A stretch of 45,338 nucleotides of DNA, from positions 1-45,338 of the forward strand of contig DATAXP010000131.1 of NCBI GenBank assembly GCA_036272935.1. Reading direction: 5' to 3'. Positions within the stretch are counted from its first letter, which is position 1. Each line of letters opens with the position of its first letter. Source of the DNA: DATAXP01 sp036272935. Its GTDB lineage: Bacteria > Planctomycetota > Planctomycetia > Pirellulales > PNKZ01. The translations under genes and the position numbers were made by a program. Shown here piece by piece: positions 33,727 to 43,914 of the stretch. A model generated the notes under the pieces. It worked only from the letters and a program-made list of their open reading frames with translations. It was not told where the DNA came from and searched no databases.

Positions 33727-33765
33727 AAAGCCTTGCTATGACGAACGTTAAGGCAAGGCTTTTTT
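33727..33765 (+). terminator. Rho-independent terminator after tRNA-Lys
   Basis: AAAGCCTTGC at 33727-33736 pairs perfectly with GCAAGGCTTT, and a run of six T (33760-33765) ends the structure. The 16-nt loop is rather large. It ends 44 nt after the tRNA. Confidence 0.8.
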
Positions 33766-33816
33766 CGTTGCCGCTTGCCGGCTTCTGACGGCGCTATGCG
33801 CGTGGAAAGGGGTGCT

Positions 33817-34034
33817 TTACCATCCGGCTTTCTCAAGCGCGGCATCGGCCCGCCGGTGCTCACGGTCGCGAGCCGCTGGTGATCGCGGCGGCGGTGCCGT
33901 TTCCAGGCCGGAGCGTTCCGACAGCGCGGAGAAGTACTCGGCCAGCCATTCTCGTGTCGTGCATCGACGGCCACCTACCTGGACGGCTCTAATGCGTTCC
34001 CACGCGGCCGAGGTTGCCCGGGGAAATTCAAATT
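33817..34034 (-). pseudogene. DUF1580-like mobile-element gene, C-terminal remnant
   Basis: In the reverse frame that ends with TAA at 33817-33819, about 65 residues are readable: RAVQVGGRRCTTREWLAEYF, then LSERSGLETAPPPRSPAARD and REHRRADAALEKAGW. The order 'GG.R.C[TS][ST]RE' followed by a C-terminal 'A...L..AG' resembles the C-terminus of planctomycete DUF1580 proteins, HTH-type proteins found with integrases. A TAA at about 34033 ends the frame upstream and no start codon or N-terminal HTH is left. The family match is by eye. Confidence 0.55.
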
Positions 34035-34255
34035 ATTTCCTTGAGGTTTCCCACCGCCCTCGACCGTGAATCGTTGCCAGGAAGGACCCGCAGCCCGGAC
34101 GCGGTGCTCTTGCCAGAATTGGCAGCCACAGGACGCGCCAGGTCGCACGGCGCGGGGCCGGTCGATTCTTGACACGTCCGGTTTTCGACGTTCATCGACC
34201 GGCGACCGGCTCGCCCATCTCGACGTGCCCGACGGCTTGCACCAGCGCCCGGGCC

Positions 34256-34690
34256 TCACGCCAGCGGCGACGGGAGCAACCGTGAGACATACCGGCCCGC
34301 TCGTTCGTGGTCGCCTGCCATGACCACCGGCAGCCCCGAGGCGATCCACCCGAGCACACTGCCCAGCGCGGCCGATAGCGTGATCTTGCTGCGCCACTGG
34401 CCCGCCTCGATGCGCTGCCAGGTGCTTTCGATGACCAGCGCCCGGACGGGGTAGGCGAGCAATCGCTGCACCTCACGGTCGAACCGTTCGCGCTGTTGGC
34501 CGATACACGCCAGCAAGTCGCCTTCGGGCTTCCGTTCAATGGCGACGACATGCTCCAGGCCGCGCACGCTGTAGTCGCCCGTTGGCCGCGCCGCCGTAGA
34601 CTTGCTTGATGGCGTGAATGAGCTGCTTGCGTTGCTCCGCGGTGAGCAGCGGTCGCACGCCAGGTCGACCATCCGGCGTGTCCGGCAATC
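34256..34690 (-). pseudogene. ERCC4-type nuclease, broken
   Basis: A reverse frame reads GDYSVRGLEHVVAIERKPEG, then LLACIGQQRERFDREVQRLL and SAALGSVLGWIASGLPVVMA, ending at RYVSRLLPSPLA. The catalytic ERK...D motif of XPF/ERCC4 nucleases is present (IERKPEGDL), and the GDYS strand precedes it. The beta-strand with DTREQ that should stand about 25 residues before GDYS is missing; instead a different frame (PLLTAEQRKQLIHAIKQVYG) joins near 34590, so a frameshift or fusion broke the gene. Such nucleases often belong to phages and integrated elements. Confidence 0.6.
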
Positions 34691-34802
34691 GGCCGGCAGT
34701 GAGCAGCACTTTCCGGAAAATGCCGTATGGAAGGCACTTGCCTGAGCGTGCTGAATGCTTTCGTCCGTGTTGATTGCCTCCGGCTAGCAGGGAGTGGGTC
34801 GA

Positions 34803-37800
34803 TCAGGAAGTGATGTCGTCGGCGTGCGTGCCGGCATGTTTCGTCTTGCGGCGGCGGTGGAGGGTGCGGGCGCCGAGTCCTGCGGCGGCGAGCGTGGCCA
34901 ACAGCAAGCTGCCCGGCTCGGGGACCGGCGTCCAGGTGAGCTGTTCGACACCGCTGGAGTAGCTGATGCTGAATGCGCCCAGGTTGCTCCAGGTGTTGGG
35001 CTCGGCGTAGGCCAACGAGAAGCCGCTGCCGGTGGGTGTGGCATTGATGCCGGTGATCACGCTCCAGTGTTCCGTGGTGTTCCAGAAAGGGGCGGTCGAG
35101 CCCGAGTTAGTCGGCGTGGCGGCGGCGGTAAGGTTCACCTCGAACACCGGCAGTTGGCTGCCGACGCTGGTCAGGCTGAGCAGGTGCCCTTCGAGCGCCA
35201 CCTGGTCGTACAACGCGCCGGCCTCGGCGGCCGAGTTCGTCGAGGCCGTGAGATCCCACAGATACGTGCCGCTGACGGTCAGGTTGCCAGCGATGGCCAG
35301 CAGGCCAGGGACTTGCGAGTTGCCAGGGACGACGATGTCGGGGTCTGTATTCCCTGGCGCGAGCACGCCGTTATGCGCGACCGTGCCATCGCCGCTGACC
35401 ACGACGTTGCCAGTCACCGTACCGATGCCGGCCAGAATGCCCGGGTTCGTGGCGTTGGACATCACGGTCACGGTGCCGCCGCTGGTAAGCGAGCCGTTGA
35501 CCAACAGCGCGCCGGAGTTGATGCCGGTCGTGCCTGAGTAGCTGCTCGTGCCAGTGAGCATTTCGGCCGAACCTTGCACGCCATTGAAGGCCAGGCTCAT
35601 CGCGCCGCTGAGCGCCCCGGCATACGTCGAGTAGCCCGCCACGGTCGGCGCGACGGTGAGCGTGCCACTGCCGATGACCGTGGACGTGCTGCTGGTGCTG
35701 TTGAGCGTGGCGACTTGTTGGCTGAACGATTGCAGGTCGAATGTGGCGGCGGCGCCTAGGCTCAACGTGGTCGTGCTGGGTAGTGCGCCGGTGGCGCCGA
35801 GTTGCAGCGTGCCGGCATCGACGGTCGTCGCGCCGGTGTAGTTGTTGCCGGTGCCGGTGAGCCGCAGGGTGCCCGCCCCATCCTTGAACAGACTCAGGCT
35901 GCCCCCCAAGCTGCCGGAGTAACTGTCGGTGCCGCTGGCGACGTTCACGTACAGGCTCGCGCCTGGCGCGGAGCTGGTGATCGAGTTGCCGGTGCCGCCG
36001 CCCCAGGCCACGATGCCCGCCAGAGTCTGCGTGAAGCCGGCAAGATTGTAGCTGCCGGTGGTGTTCGCGGTATCGCCGAGGTTCAGGATCGTGCTCGTCG
36101 GCAACGCGTTCGTGATCCCCGCGGTCACCACGGCGCCGCTGCTGATGGTGGTCGGCCCCGAGTAGCTCTGCGCGGTGGCCAGCGTGGTGCTGGTGCTGAA
36201 GGTCATGTCGCTGTTGAAGGCGTCGCCTTGCGTACCGCCGATGATCTGGCCATTGACCCAGAAGCTGCTCGAGCCGCCGAGGATCAGGTTCACGTGGCTC
36301 TTGTCGATCGTGCCGCTCAAGGTGACCAGCCCGCCGCTGGTGTTCTCGATCACGGCGGTGCCGGAGCTGATCGTGACGTTGCCGGTGTAGGTGCCCGAGC
36401 TCGTGAAGTCGAGCAGCGAGCCGGAGTTGAGCGAGAAGCTGCCGGCCGAGGCAGGGTTGGCATCGACGGTGCCGCCGGCGCCGACGGTGGTCGTGCCTGA
36501 ATAGCTGCCGAGGATTACGAGCGTGCCTGAGCCGGTCTGGTTGATGTTGCCGCTGATGTCCGCGCCGGTGAGCGTGAGCGTGGCGCCGGAGTCGATGTTG
36601 ATGGTGCCGCCGGAGAAGGTGACCAGCGCGCTCGAGTCGTTGATGTTGCCGGTCACGTGCAGCGTGCCTCCCGCGAGGTTCAAGCTGCCGGTGCTCAGGT
36701 TCGTCAACGCCCCGACGGCCAACGTGCCTCCGTTGGAGATCGTCACGCCGCCGGTCAAGTCGTTCGTGCCGCTCATCGTGAACGTGCCGCCACTGACGAC
36801 GAGCTGTTGCGAGGCAGTCAGCAGTGTGCCGGCGAAGCTGCCGCCAGCGAGCGTAAGCTGCCCGCCGACTTGCAAGCCGCCGGTGCCAGTGAGCCCGCTG
36901 AGCACTTGAGCACCAGCGAACGTGACGCTGCCGTTGTCGACGAGCGCGGCACTCGTGGTAAGGCTGCTGAGCACGTCGAGCCCCGCAACGCTGCCGACTG
37001 TGAAGTTCGTGCCGGCCAGCGAGCCGGTGAGGGTCGTCACGCCCGCGCTGATTGTCGTGCCGTCGGTGTAGCCATTGGTTCCCGAGAGAGTCAGGTTGCC
37101 GGTGCTTACGACTCCGGCCGCGCCGTTGATCGCGCCGGCGAAACTGCCGCCGCCGAGAGTGAGCGCGCCGCTGGTCGTGAGCGTGCCGGCCCCGATGAGC
37201 GACGAGATCGACGAGCTGGCACTGAACACCGCCGCGCCGCCGTCGCTGATGCTGGCGAGCGACACGGTGGCGTCGAAGATCGCCGTGCCCGTGCTGCTGA
37301 TCGAGAGCGTGGGGCTCGACAGGCTGCCGGTGCTACCCAGTTCCAGTGTGCCACCAACGACTGCGACACTCGAGTACGTCTCGGCATTGGCGATGAACAG
37401 CGAGCCCGTGCCGAGCTTCGTCAGCGCGCCAGTGCTGGAGAGCGGATCACCGGTGAACGTGTACGCGCCAGAGCTGTTGGTCACGGTCACACTGGCCGGC
37501 GCGAGGGCCGAGCCGCTGCCCGAGAGCGTGATCGTGCCGGCGCCGGTATCGGTAAATGTGACCGTGTTGCCCTGGGCGAACGCGACCGCCGTGCTGCCAT
37601 CGAGCCAGTTGCTAGTGGTCGTGTTCCAGGTACCGTTCGCCGCGCCGGTCCAGGTGAGGTTGCCGGTCGAGACAAAGCTGCTCTGCACCACGAGATCGAT
37701 CTCGTGCGCGGCGGTGTTGTCGACCAGCGTGGCCGTGAGCCCAGACGAGAACGTGAAGTTCGTCTCGTTGAGTGCCAGTTGGCTGAGCGCTCCGGAGTAC

Positions 37801-40800
37801 GTGCCGCTGCTGCCGTAATTGATGAGCGTGAAGCTACCGCTGGAACTGACGATGCCAGCCAGACTAATCGTCTCGCTACCCCCAAACGTCAGCGTCGCCC
37901 CCGAACCCAACAAATCAATCTGCCCATTACCCGAGCCCAGATTGCTGAACCCGACCGTCGCGCCGGCGTTCAGGGTCAAGCCGCTCGAAAGCGTCAGCGA
38001 CGCGGCCAGCAGGTTCAGCGTGCCGTTGGCGACCACCGAGCCGATCGCTTCACTGGCGGCGACATTGACGGTGCCGCTCGCGGTGACCGTGGTTGCGCCC
38101 GAGAGCGCCGCAGCCGCGTTGAGATTCAACACACCCCCCACGGTAACCGCGGACGTACCGGCAAGAGCGCCGGAACCGGTGACGGTTAATGTCGCGCCAC
38201 TGGCAATCGACAGCGGACCGGTGAACGTATTGGAGCCGGTCAGATACAACGTGCCGGCCAAGCCTTGCACGGTCAGGCTGCCGCTGGTGGCGCCGTCGCG
38301 AATCGAACCGGCAATCGTGGCGCTCGCGCCCGTGACATCGATCGCGCCGCCGGCCGAGTTCACGTAGAACGTCCGGCTACTTGAGCCGGTGTAACCATTG
38401 CCCAACCGCAACGTACCGCCGCTAAAGCTGACATTGCCCGTGCCCAAGCTGCCCGGCGCACTTACAGCCAACACGCCGCTGGTGAGTGTCGTCCCGCCAG
38501 AGTAAGCATTGGTGCCGGTGAGGGTCTCAGTGGCAGCGGTCAAGGCGACGTTCAGCCCCACGGTTCCGGTGCCATCGCTGATCAAACCGCCGTAGCTGGC
38601 CGAGCTGCTCCCATTGAGCGTCAACAGCCCCGCAACGCTGCTGCTATTGGTAACCGTGCCGTACGCGCCGTCGCTGCTGCCGAGACTGGCGATCGACAGC
38701 GACTGTCCGTCGAGATCAAGCGTGCCGCCGGCGGCGTTGAACGTCACGCCGCCGGTCCCTAGGGCCGAGGCGCTACCGAGGCGGAGTGTCGCCCCGCTGC
38801 CGATCGTTGTCCCGCCGCTGTAGGTGCTCGCACCCGAAAGCGTGAGCGTGCCAGGGCCGGTGATCGTCAGCGCGCCGGTACCAGCCAACGGACCGGCAAT
38901 CGTCGCCGCCGCGCCCGAAGTAAGGCTGATCGTGCCTCCAGCCGCGGCAATGTCGAAACCGCGCGTCGAGTTAAACGACGTACCGTAGAGTTCCAGCGTG
39001 CCGCCGCTGAACGTCACCTCACCGATGTTGCCGCTGAGGGTAGCGAAGTTCGCGGTTAGGGTGTTCGCTGCGTTGGAGCCAATGGTGTCGCCCAGCGCGC
39101 CATCGCCGCTGACTGCCAGCGTGCCGCCGGAGAGCGTCAAACCGTAATTGAAAGTATTGCTCACTCCGGTGAATGTTTCCGTCGTTCCCGGCTGCAAGGC
39201 GATTGTTAGCCCCAGCACACTTGTGTAGGTTGCCGAGGAAGAAACATAATCATAAATGAAACCGCCGAACGTCGCGTTGGTCGTGGCGTTCGTTCCGCCG
39301 ATCACCAAAATCATCGCACCACTGGTCGGCGTGCCAGCATTGCCGTTGTAGGCCTCGATACTGGCCCCTGTCAGGGCACTGGCGGTCGCCGCGCCTGTCG
39401 TCCCTGCCGGTGGAGTCGTCGAGATAAAGGGGACCGTGTAGGTGATCCCGGGTGCATAGAGTTTCAAAAACGACGAATTGCTGCTGAAGGTCACGCCGCC
39501 GGAGTTGTTCGTCTGTCCAAGACCGTATTTGGTCAACAGGATGCCTTCCTGGATGATCGTGCCGCCGGTGTAGGAAAGGCTTGCGGAGTCCAGGAATAGC
39601 TGGGCGGCACCCGACTTAACCAACGTCAATGATTGCGTGTTGGAAGCATCCGCGATCCCCAATCCTCCGGTAATCTCCGGACTTCCCGCAGTGTAAATGT
39701 CCAGGACGCCGGTTCCCGAGGTCAGTGTCGTGTTCGCGGCGCCGCCGATCGAAGCGAAGCCGTTTACGTCGACGATCATCAACCCGCTGGCGATCGTCAA
39801 TGTATGGCCGCTGCTGATCGTAATGGTCGCCGAGGTGCTCGCCGCGTTGCTGGGTTGGATCTGCAACGCATTGATCGTGACGTTGCCGTTGATCGTAAAA
39901 GGCGCGTTGGCTCCCGTCGACGCGAGCAACACGTTTGAATAGCTGTTCGTGAGGGAGCTGGTGATGTCCAATGGGGTAGTGAAGGTCAATTCCTCGCTCG
40001 AATTGAGTGGCCGCAAGCCATAAGTGGGATCATAGGTTGTCAAATAGCCGGCGACGTTGTACGTGCTTATGGCGGGGCCGAACGTATTGGTGACCACCAC
40101 GTTGGGCAGAATCGCTTGAACACCGTTGGTGGGTGAGGAACTGTAGACACCGCTGCCACTGGCTCCGCCAACCAACGTCGGCGTGCTGCCAAGGATCAAA
40201 AAGGCGGACGTGCCGGCGTAAGTGCCGCTCGTGGTGCCCAAGGTAGCGTTCGTATTGACCCGAAGAAGTGACTGGTTGGCAATTTGCAAGGAGGTGGCAC
40301 TGAGGGTGATTTGCGCCGTGGAGCCGGTGCCGTCATTGATCAGATTCAGGCTGCCGACGCCCATCCCGACGCTAACGCTTCCCCCCAGCGCATTGGTGTT
40401 GTTGGCAGTAAGTGTGGTGGTGTAATTGAAGGTGCCAGCATTGAGGACGATGGAATCTCCGGAAAACGGCGTCGAGGCGGTCAGCGCAGCGCTAAGCGTG
40501 GCGCTTTGATCGACGGTGACGTGCGCGCCGGCGAGCGTGGAGTTGTAAAACCCAAAAGTCGTGCCGGGATCGATGAGCACGTTGGGGACCGACACAATGC
40601 CCGAGGCCGAGTTGGCGTTCAACGTCCCACCGCCGCCGGCCTCTAACGTGGTCAACGCCCCGCTGCCGGTAATCGTGCTGGCAAAGTTCACGGTATGGCC
40701 ATTGGTATCGAACAGGGCCGTCACGCCAGGGCTGACATAGAACGTGCGGCCGGCACCGCCGAGGCTCGACCCCGTCAAACTCTGCAAAAACTTGATGGCA

Positions 40801-43250
40801 CTGTTGCCGGTGAAGGTGGTCGTGTTGGTGCTTGATCCCAGATCGGCGAAGTATTCAATCGCCAGCGTGCCGCTGTTAATGACGACTCCTCCGGTGTAAG
40901 CGCCGGTGGCTGACGTCAGGAGATCGACGGTGCCGGCACCCGTTTTCAACACCGAACCGCCGCCGCTGAATGTGCCCGAAAGGGTGATGGCATTGTCAGC
41001 CGACGGATCGAGTTGCAAGACGCTATTGCCGCCGATAGTGATATTTCCGCCATACGATTTCGTAGCGCCCGTGATCAACAAGGTGCCGCCGTTAATGTAC
41101 GTCGCGCCGGTGTAACCCATCGCGCCGGCGATCGCCAGAGTACCGCTGCCGATTTGCGTCAAGCTCGCCGACGAGGCATCGCCAGCCGCCAGACTGCCGG
41201 AAAGGGTCAAGCCGACGCCCGAATTGACGCTCGCCACCAGGTTGGCTGCCGGAGCGACGTTCCAGTTGAGCGGCGCGGAGATGGTTGCCGAATTGCTGGC
41301 GTAGATGCCATTGCCGATGGTAAGCGTATTACCATTGCCGACGATCGTGTACGGGGATGCTTGTGCCGCGAAAATCACCGAGCCGACATTGAGACCCGTT
41401 GTCAAGGTCACCGTGCCGCCCGCGCCCGACGGTGCGGCGCCGAACACTACGTTGCTCACGGTCGTGTTCGGCCAGGCGATATTGCCGCTGGCCGAGTTGA
41501 CGAAGTTGGTCGACGAAGCGCCCCAAGTACCCGAGCCATCCACCGCTGAGCCCGAAGTGTTGGCCGACCAAGTGTAGGTTTGCGTCGGCATGAGCGTCAG
41601 CGAAATGTTGCCGGCATTCACCGATTCCGACCAGGTAAAATTCGACCCCAGCACCGTCGTGAACGAGGTGTTGTTTGTATCGGTGGTGAAATTGATAAGT
41701 TGGTAAGTGCCGGCGGCGACGTTGCCCGACAGGCTAACGATCGCGCCGCTAAGCGTCAGCGAGCCCACGGTAAGCTGACTGTTTGAGGAGGGGGAACTCA
41801 GATAGAAGTCGAGCTGCCCCCCATTGGTCTGCAAGCCGCTGGTGATCGTGAGCGTACCGAGGCCGCCGCCTCCGGGTAGAAGCTGCCCGCCAGCATTGAC
41901 GGTGACGACGCCGGTCGAAATGGTATCGGCGGCGCCGGTGGCGACGATACCGCCGTTGACCAGAACATTGGCGGTATAAGTACCGTTACTGGTGCCAAAG
42001 GGGTTCGTCAGGCCGGCGGCAATACTGTAGGTGCCCTGGCCGCTGAGCGTTGTGCCGCCAACGTACTGATTATTGGCGCTGATCGCCACGGCGCCGCTGT
42101 TGGTCAGGACGAGGTAGGCCCCCGCCGCACCTCCCACGTAAGTATCGTTGATGGCGCTGCTGAACGTGGCGGTGCTGCCGGGCGCCACATCCAAACTAAA
42201 TGACCGAGCAGAGGCGCTGCTGTAGTTGATAGTCATTGGACCAAAGATTACGCCCGCGCCACTGACGGTTACGGTGTTGCTTCCCGCGTGCGTGATCGTG
42301 ACGGACGATAGATCCAGCACCTGATTTCCGCCCAACGTCAGCGTCGTGCCGCTCATCGTCAATTGTGAATTTCCCAATTTCACCGCGCTGTTGCCGAACG
42401 TCTGGAAGGTGGCGGCACTGCTGCTGATCGTCAGCACGCCAGTCCCGAGAGCATTGTTGGCGCCAAGATAAACGGTCCCCGCGCCACTGATTGTGGCCCC
42501 ACCAGTAAAGCCACTCGTGGCGCTGAGGGTTAGCGCACCGCTGCCGCCGTAATTCAGCGAACTCGCCCCGCCGTTCGATGAGTTTGAAATCCCGCCGCTA
42601 ATCGTGACCAGACCACCGTTGGTAATCGTGAGCGCTCCACCGAGGGCTGTTCCACCGCTGAGAGTGAGCTGCCCCGTCCCTCCGTAGCTAAACGTGGCAA
42701 CGTTCGAGCCGCTGTTTGTCAACGTCCCGGCGATCGTTGTGGCTCCTATACCGACGAGCGCTAAGGTGCGGCCCGTACTGTTCGTTCCGAGGGCGATGTT
42801 GCCGTAGGTAACGCCGCCGGAATCGTTGTTCGTCCATGTTTGGCTACTGCTGAGGATAATCTTCGGTGAAAACACGATCGCGGCGATGGAGTTGGTGATG
42901 TTGAACCCGCCGGTGCTGTTGTTCAACGTAAGAGTAAATCCGCTATCGGCAATCATGATCGGATTCGTCGATACCGAATCGAAGTCGAGTTGGCCGATGC
43001 TGGTCGATGCACCAAGCTTCGAGGGCAACGTGACGATCGTTCCGCTGATCGTGAGTGTGTCAGTCGTGGAAAACGACGTCGTGACGGTCGTGTAGTTGTT
43101 GACGTTTGATAGATCGCCAATTGCGCTGCCCGTGCCCGCTCCGTTCCACGAATAGGTGGCACCGGCTGCCATGGCCGTCCGCGCGGTACCTCGCCAGCCA
43201 AGCGCTGCGCCAATAAACACGATCATCAAGGCCGCTCGGCGGCCAGGCAT
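34803..43250 (-). CDS. Giant autotransporter-associated beta-strand repeat protein with PEP-CTERM tail
   Basis: The 2815-residue protein has a signal peptide (GRRAALMIVFIGAALGWRGT), then a very long Gly/Ser/Thr/Ala-rich array of beta-helix repeats. Typical units read GTLTLSGASTYSGGTTIGSG and SGGTLDLDGQSLSIASL, matching the autotransporter-associated beta strand repeat. There is no C-terminal translocator barrel. Instead the end is a PEP-CTERM sorting signal: VPEPGSLLLATLAAAGLGAR at 2776-2795, then HRRRK. That suggests export to the surface through the exosortase route, as a giant adhesin or matrix protein. The start is ATG 43250; TTG codons at 43271 or 43280 after a GGAGG are alternatives. 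Forward-strand frames across it are shadows. Confidence 0.92.
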   Translation of the reverse strand: MPGRRAALMIVFIGAALGWRGTARTAMAAGATYSWNGAGTGSAIGDLSNVNNYTTVTTSFSTTDTLTISGTIVTLPSKLGASTSIGQLDFDSVSTNPIMIADSGFTLTLNNSTGGFNITNSIAAIVFSPKIILSSSQTWTNNDSGGVTYGNIALGTNSTGRTLALVGIGATTIAGTLTNSGSNVATFSYGGTGQLTLSGGTALGGALTITNGGLVTISGGISNSSNGGASSLNYGGSGALTLSATSGFTGGATISGAGTVYLGANNALGTGVLTISSSAATFQTFGNSAVKLGNSQLTMSGTTLTLGGNQVLDLSSVTITHAGSNTVTVSGAGVIFGPMTINYSSASARSFSLDVAPGSTATFSSAINDTYVGGAAGAYLVLTNSGAVAISANNQYVGGTTLSGQGTYSIAAGLTNPFGTSNGTYTANVLVNGGIVATGAADTISTGVVTVNAGGQLLPGGGGLGTLTITSGLQTNGGQLDFYLSSPSSNSQLTVGSLTLSGAIVSLSGNVAAGTYQLINFTTDTNNTSFTTVLGSNFTWSESVNAGNISLTLMPTQTYTWSANTSGSAVDGSGTWGASSTNFVNSASGNIAWPNTTVSNVVFGAAPSGAGGTVTLTTGLNVGSVIFAAQASPYTIVGNGNTLTIGNGIYASNSATISAPLNWNVAPAANLVASVNSGVGLTLSGSLAAGDASSASLTQIGSGTLAIAGAMGYTGATYINGGTLLITGATKSYGGNITIGGNSVLQLDPSADNAITLSGTFSGGGSVLKTGAGTVDLLTSATGAYTGGVVINSGTLAIEYFADLGSSTNTTTFTGNSAIKFLQSLTGSSLGGAGRTFYVSPGVTALFDTNGHTVNFASTITGSGALTTLEAGGGGTLNANSASGIVSVPNVLIDPGTTFGFYNSTLAGAHVTVDQSATLSAALTASTPFSGDSIVLNAGTFNYTTTLTANNTNALGGSVSVGMGVGSLNLINDGTGSTAQITLSATSLQIANQSLLRVNTNATLGTTSGTYAGTSAFLILGSTPTLVGGASGSGVYSSSPTNGVQAILPNVVVTNTFGPAISTYNVAGYLTTYDPTYGLRPLNSSEELTFTTPLDITSSLTNSYSNVLLASTGANAPFTINGNVTINALQIQPSNAASTSATITISSGHTLTIASGLMIVDVNGFASIGGAANTTLTSGTGVLDIYTAGSPEITGGLGIADASNTQSLTLVKSGAAQLFLDSASLSYTGGTIIQEGILLTKYGLGQTNNSGGVTFSSNSSFLKLYAPGITYTVPFISTTPPAGTTGAATASALTGASIEAYNGNAGTPTSGAMILVIGGTNATTNATFGGFIYDYVSSSATYTSVLGLTIALQPGTTETFTGVSNTFNYGLTLSGGTLAVSGDGALGDTIGSNAANTLTANFATLSGNIGEVTFSGGTLELYGTSFNSTRGFDIAAAGGTISLTSGAAATIAGPLAGTGALTITGPGTLTLSGASTYSGGTTIGSGATLRLGSASALGTGGVTFNAAGGTLDLDGQSLSIASLGSSDGAYGTVTNSSSVAGLLTLNGSSSASYGGLISDGTGTVGLNVALTAATETLTGTNAYSGGTTLTSGVLAVSAPGSLGTGNVSFSGGTLRLGNGYTGSSSRTFYVNSAGGAIDVTGASATIAGSIRDGATSGSLTVQGLAGTLYLTGSNTFTGPLSIASGATLTVTGSGALAGTSAVTVGGVLNLNAAAALSGATTVTASGTVNVAASEAIGSVVANGTLNLLAASLTLSSGLTLNAGATVGFSNLGSGNGQIDLLGSGATLTFGGSETISLAGIVSSSGSFTLINYGSSGTYSGALSQLALNETNFTFSSGLTATLVDNTAAHEIDLVVQSSFVSTGNLTWTGAANGTWNTTTSNWLDGSTAVAFAQGNTVTFTDTGAGTITLSGSGSALAPASVTVTNSSGAYTFTGDPLSSTGALTKLGTGSLFIANAETYSSVAVVGGTLELGSTGSLSSPTLSISSTGTAIFDATVSLASISDGGAAVFSASSSISSLIGAGTLTTSGALTLGGGSFAGAINGAAGVVSTGNLTLSGTNGYTDGTTISAGVTTLTGSLAGTNFTVGSVAGLDVLSSLTTSAALVDNGSVTFAGAQVLSGLTGTGGLQVGGQLTLAGGSFAGTLLTASQQLVVSGGTFTMSGTNDLTGGVTISNGGTLAVGALTNLSTGSLNLAGGTLHVTGNINDSSALVTFSGGTINIDSGATLTLTGADISGNINQTGSGTLVILGSYSGTTTVGAGGTVDANPASAGSFSLNSGSLLDFTSSGTYTGNVTISSGTAVIENTSGGLVTLSGTIDKSHVNLILGGSSSFWVNGQIIGGTQGDAFNSDMTFSTSTTLATAQSYSGPTTISSGAVVTAGITNALPTSTILNLGDTANTTGSYNLAGFTQTLAGIVAWGGGTGNSITSSAPGASLYVNVASGTDSYSGSLGGSLSLFKDGAGTLRLTGTGNNYTGATTVDAGTLQLGATGALPSTTTLSLGAAATFDLQSFSQQVATLNSTSSTSTVIGSGTLTVAPTVAGYSTYAGALSGAMSLAFNGVQGSAEMLTGTSSYSGTTGINSGALLVNGSLTSGGTVTVMSNATNPGILAGIGTVTGNVVVSGDGTVAHNGVLAPGNTDPDIVVPGNSQVPGLLAIAGNLTVSGTYLWDLTASTNSAAEAGALYDQVALEGHLLSLTSVGSQLPVFEVNLTAAATPTNSGSTAPFWNTTEHWSVITGINATPTGSGFSLAYAEPNTWSNLGAFSISYSSGVEQLTWTPVPEPGSLLLATLAAAGLGARTLHRRRKTKHAGTHADDITS

Positions 43251-43257
43251 TAAGCTC

Positions 43258-43914
43258 TTAAATCGAAACAACAGAATCAACCTCCACCTTTTCGTTGGCT
43301 AATACACAAGGCTCAGCAAAAAGCTTGGCTACAAGATGTGGGCGGAAGAACGCCGCGGTCAGCGTGGTGGCGACCGAGCCTGATGCGCCAGTGAACGAAA
43401 TCGTGCCTTGGCCCGACAACACCGATAGCGTGCCGATGGTCGCGGCGCTCGACAGCCGGCTACTCAGGGCCGCGGCACTGTCGTCCGGTCGCAAGGTTGC
43501 GCTGGAAATCATGAAGACCGCGTTTCGTTGTGCCTCGGTGATCTTCGTAGTCGTGCCGACGAAAGTCACAATGCCGTTGGAGAACGTCGCGTTGCGATTA
43601 CGTATCGATGAAGAAGTCGTTGTGATGCCGAGGACGTCGAACGTGAGGGCTTTGGTTCCCAGGCTGAATGTCGACGTGCCGGCTAAAGTGATCGCCTGGA
43701 GTCTCTGATTCGCGCCTGGAGCGAGGGCCATCGTTCTAGCGAAGCGCAAGGCTACCATCGCCGACAGCGCCACAAAGATTGCGACCACGATTGCCACACT
43801 CAGGCAATCCGCTGCCACGAGGCGCCTTGCGCCGCGGCACAGATACCCCATCGCCACACAGCCCGGCTTCGAACCGTTCGAAGCCGACGAACTGTCCCCT
43901 GGTTGCTCTTCCAT
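43258..43914 (-). CDS. Single-pass membrane protein upstream of the giant repeat protein
   Basis: The 218-residue product has a short cytoplasmic N-terminus, one transmembrane helix at about 36-56 (ADCLSVAIVVAIFVALSAMV), and an extracytoplasmic Thr/Ser-rich domain with strands such as GTSTFSLGTKALTFDVLGIT and GIVTFVGTTTKITEAQRNAV. This recalls one or two beta-helix-like turns. ATG 43914 is preceded by a GAGG. Its stop lies 7 nt before the ATG of the giant gene, so the two are very likely one transcript. The function is unknown; assisting secretion or anchoring of its neighbour is an inference. Confidence 0.68.
   Translation of the reverse strand: MEEQPGDSSSASNGSKPGCVAMGYLCRGARRLVAADCLSVAIVVAIFVALSAMVALRFARTMALAPGANQRLQAITLAGTSTFSLGTKALTFDVLGITTTSSSIRNRNATFSNGIVTFVGTTTKITEAQRNAVFMISSATLRPDDSAAALSSRLSSAATIGTLSVLSGQGTISFTGASGSVATTLTAAFFRPHLVAKLFAEPCVLANEKVEVDSVVSI

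Noticed and set aside
34794..42000. Many forward-strand frames across the giant gene (for example 35802-36500, 36657-38189)
   Set aside because: They are Ala/Arg/Gly or Pro/Val shadows of the repeat array; the reverse frame is continuous for 2815 codons with signal and PEP-CTERM.
34803..43250. Tandem repeats as a possible CRISPR or satellite array
   Set aside because: The repeats are degenerate protein repeats without constant spacer length and stay in one reading frame.
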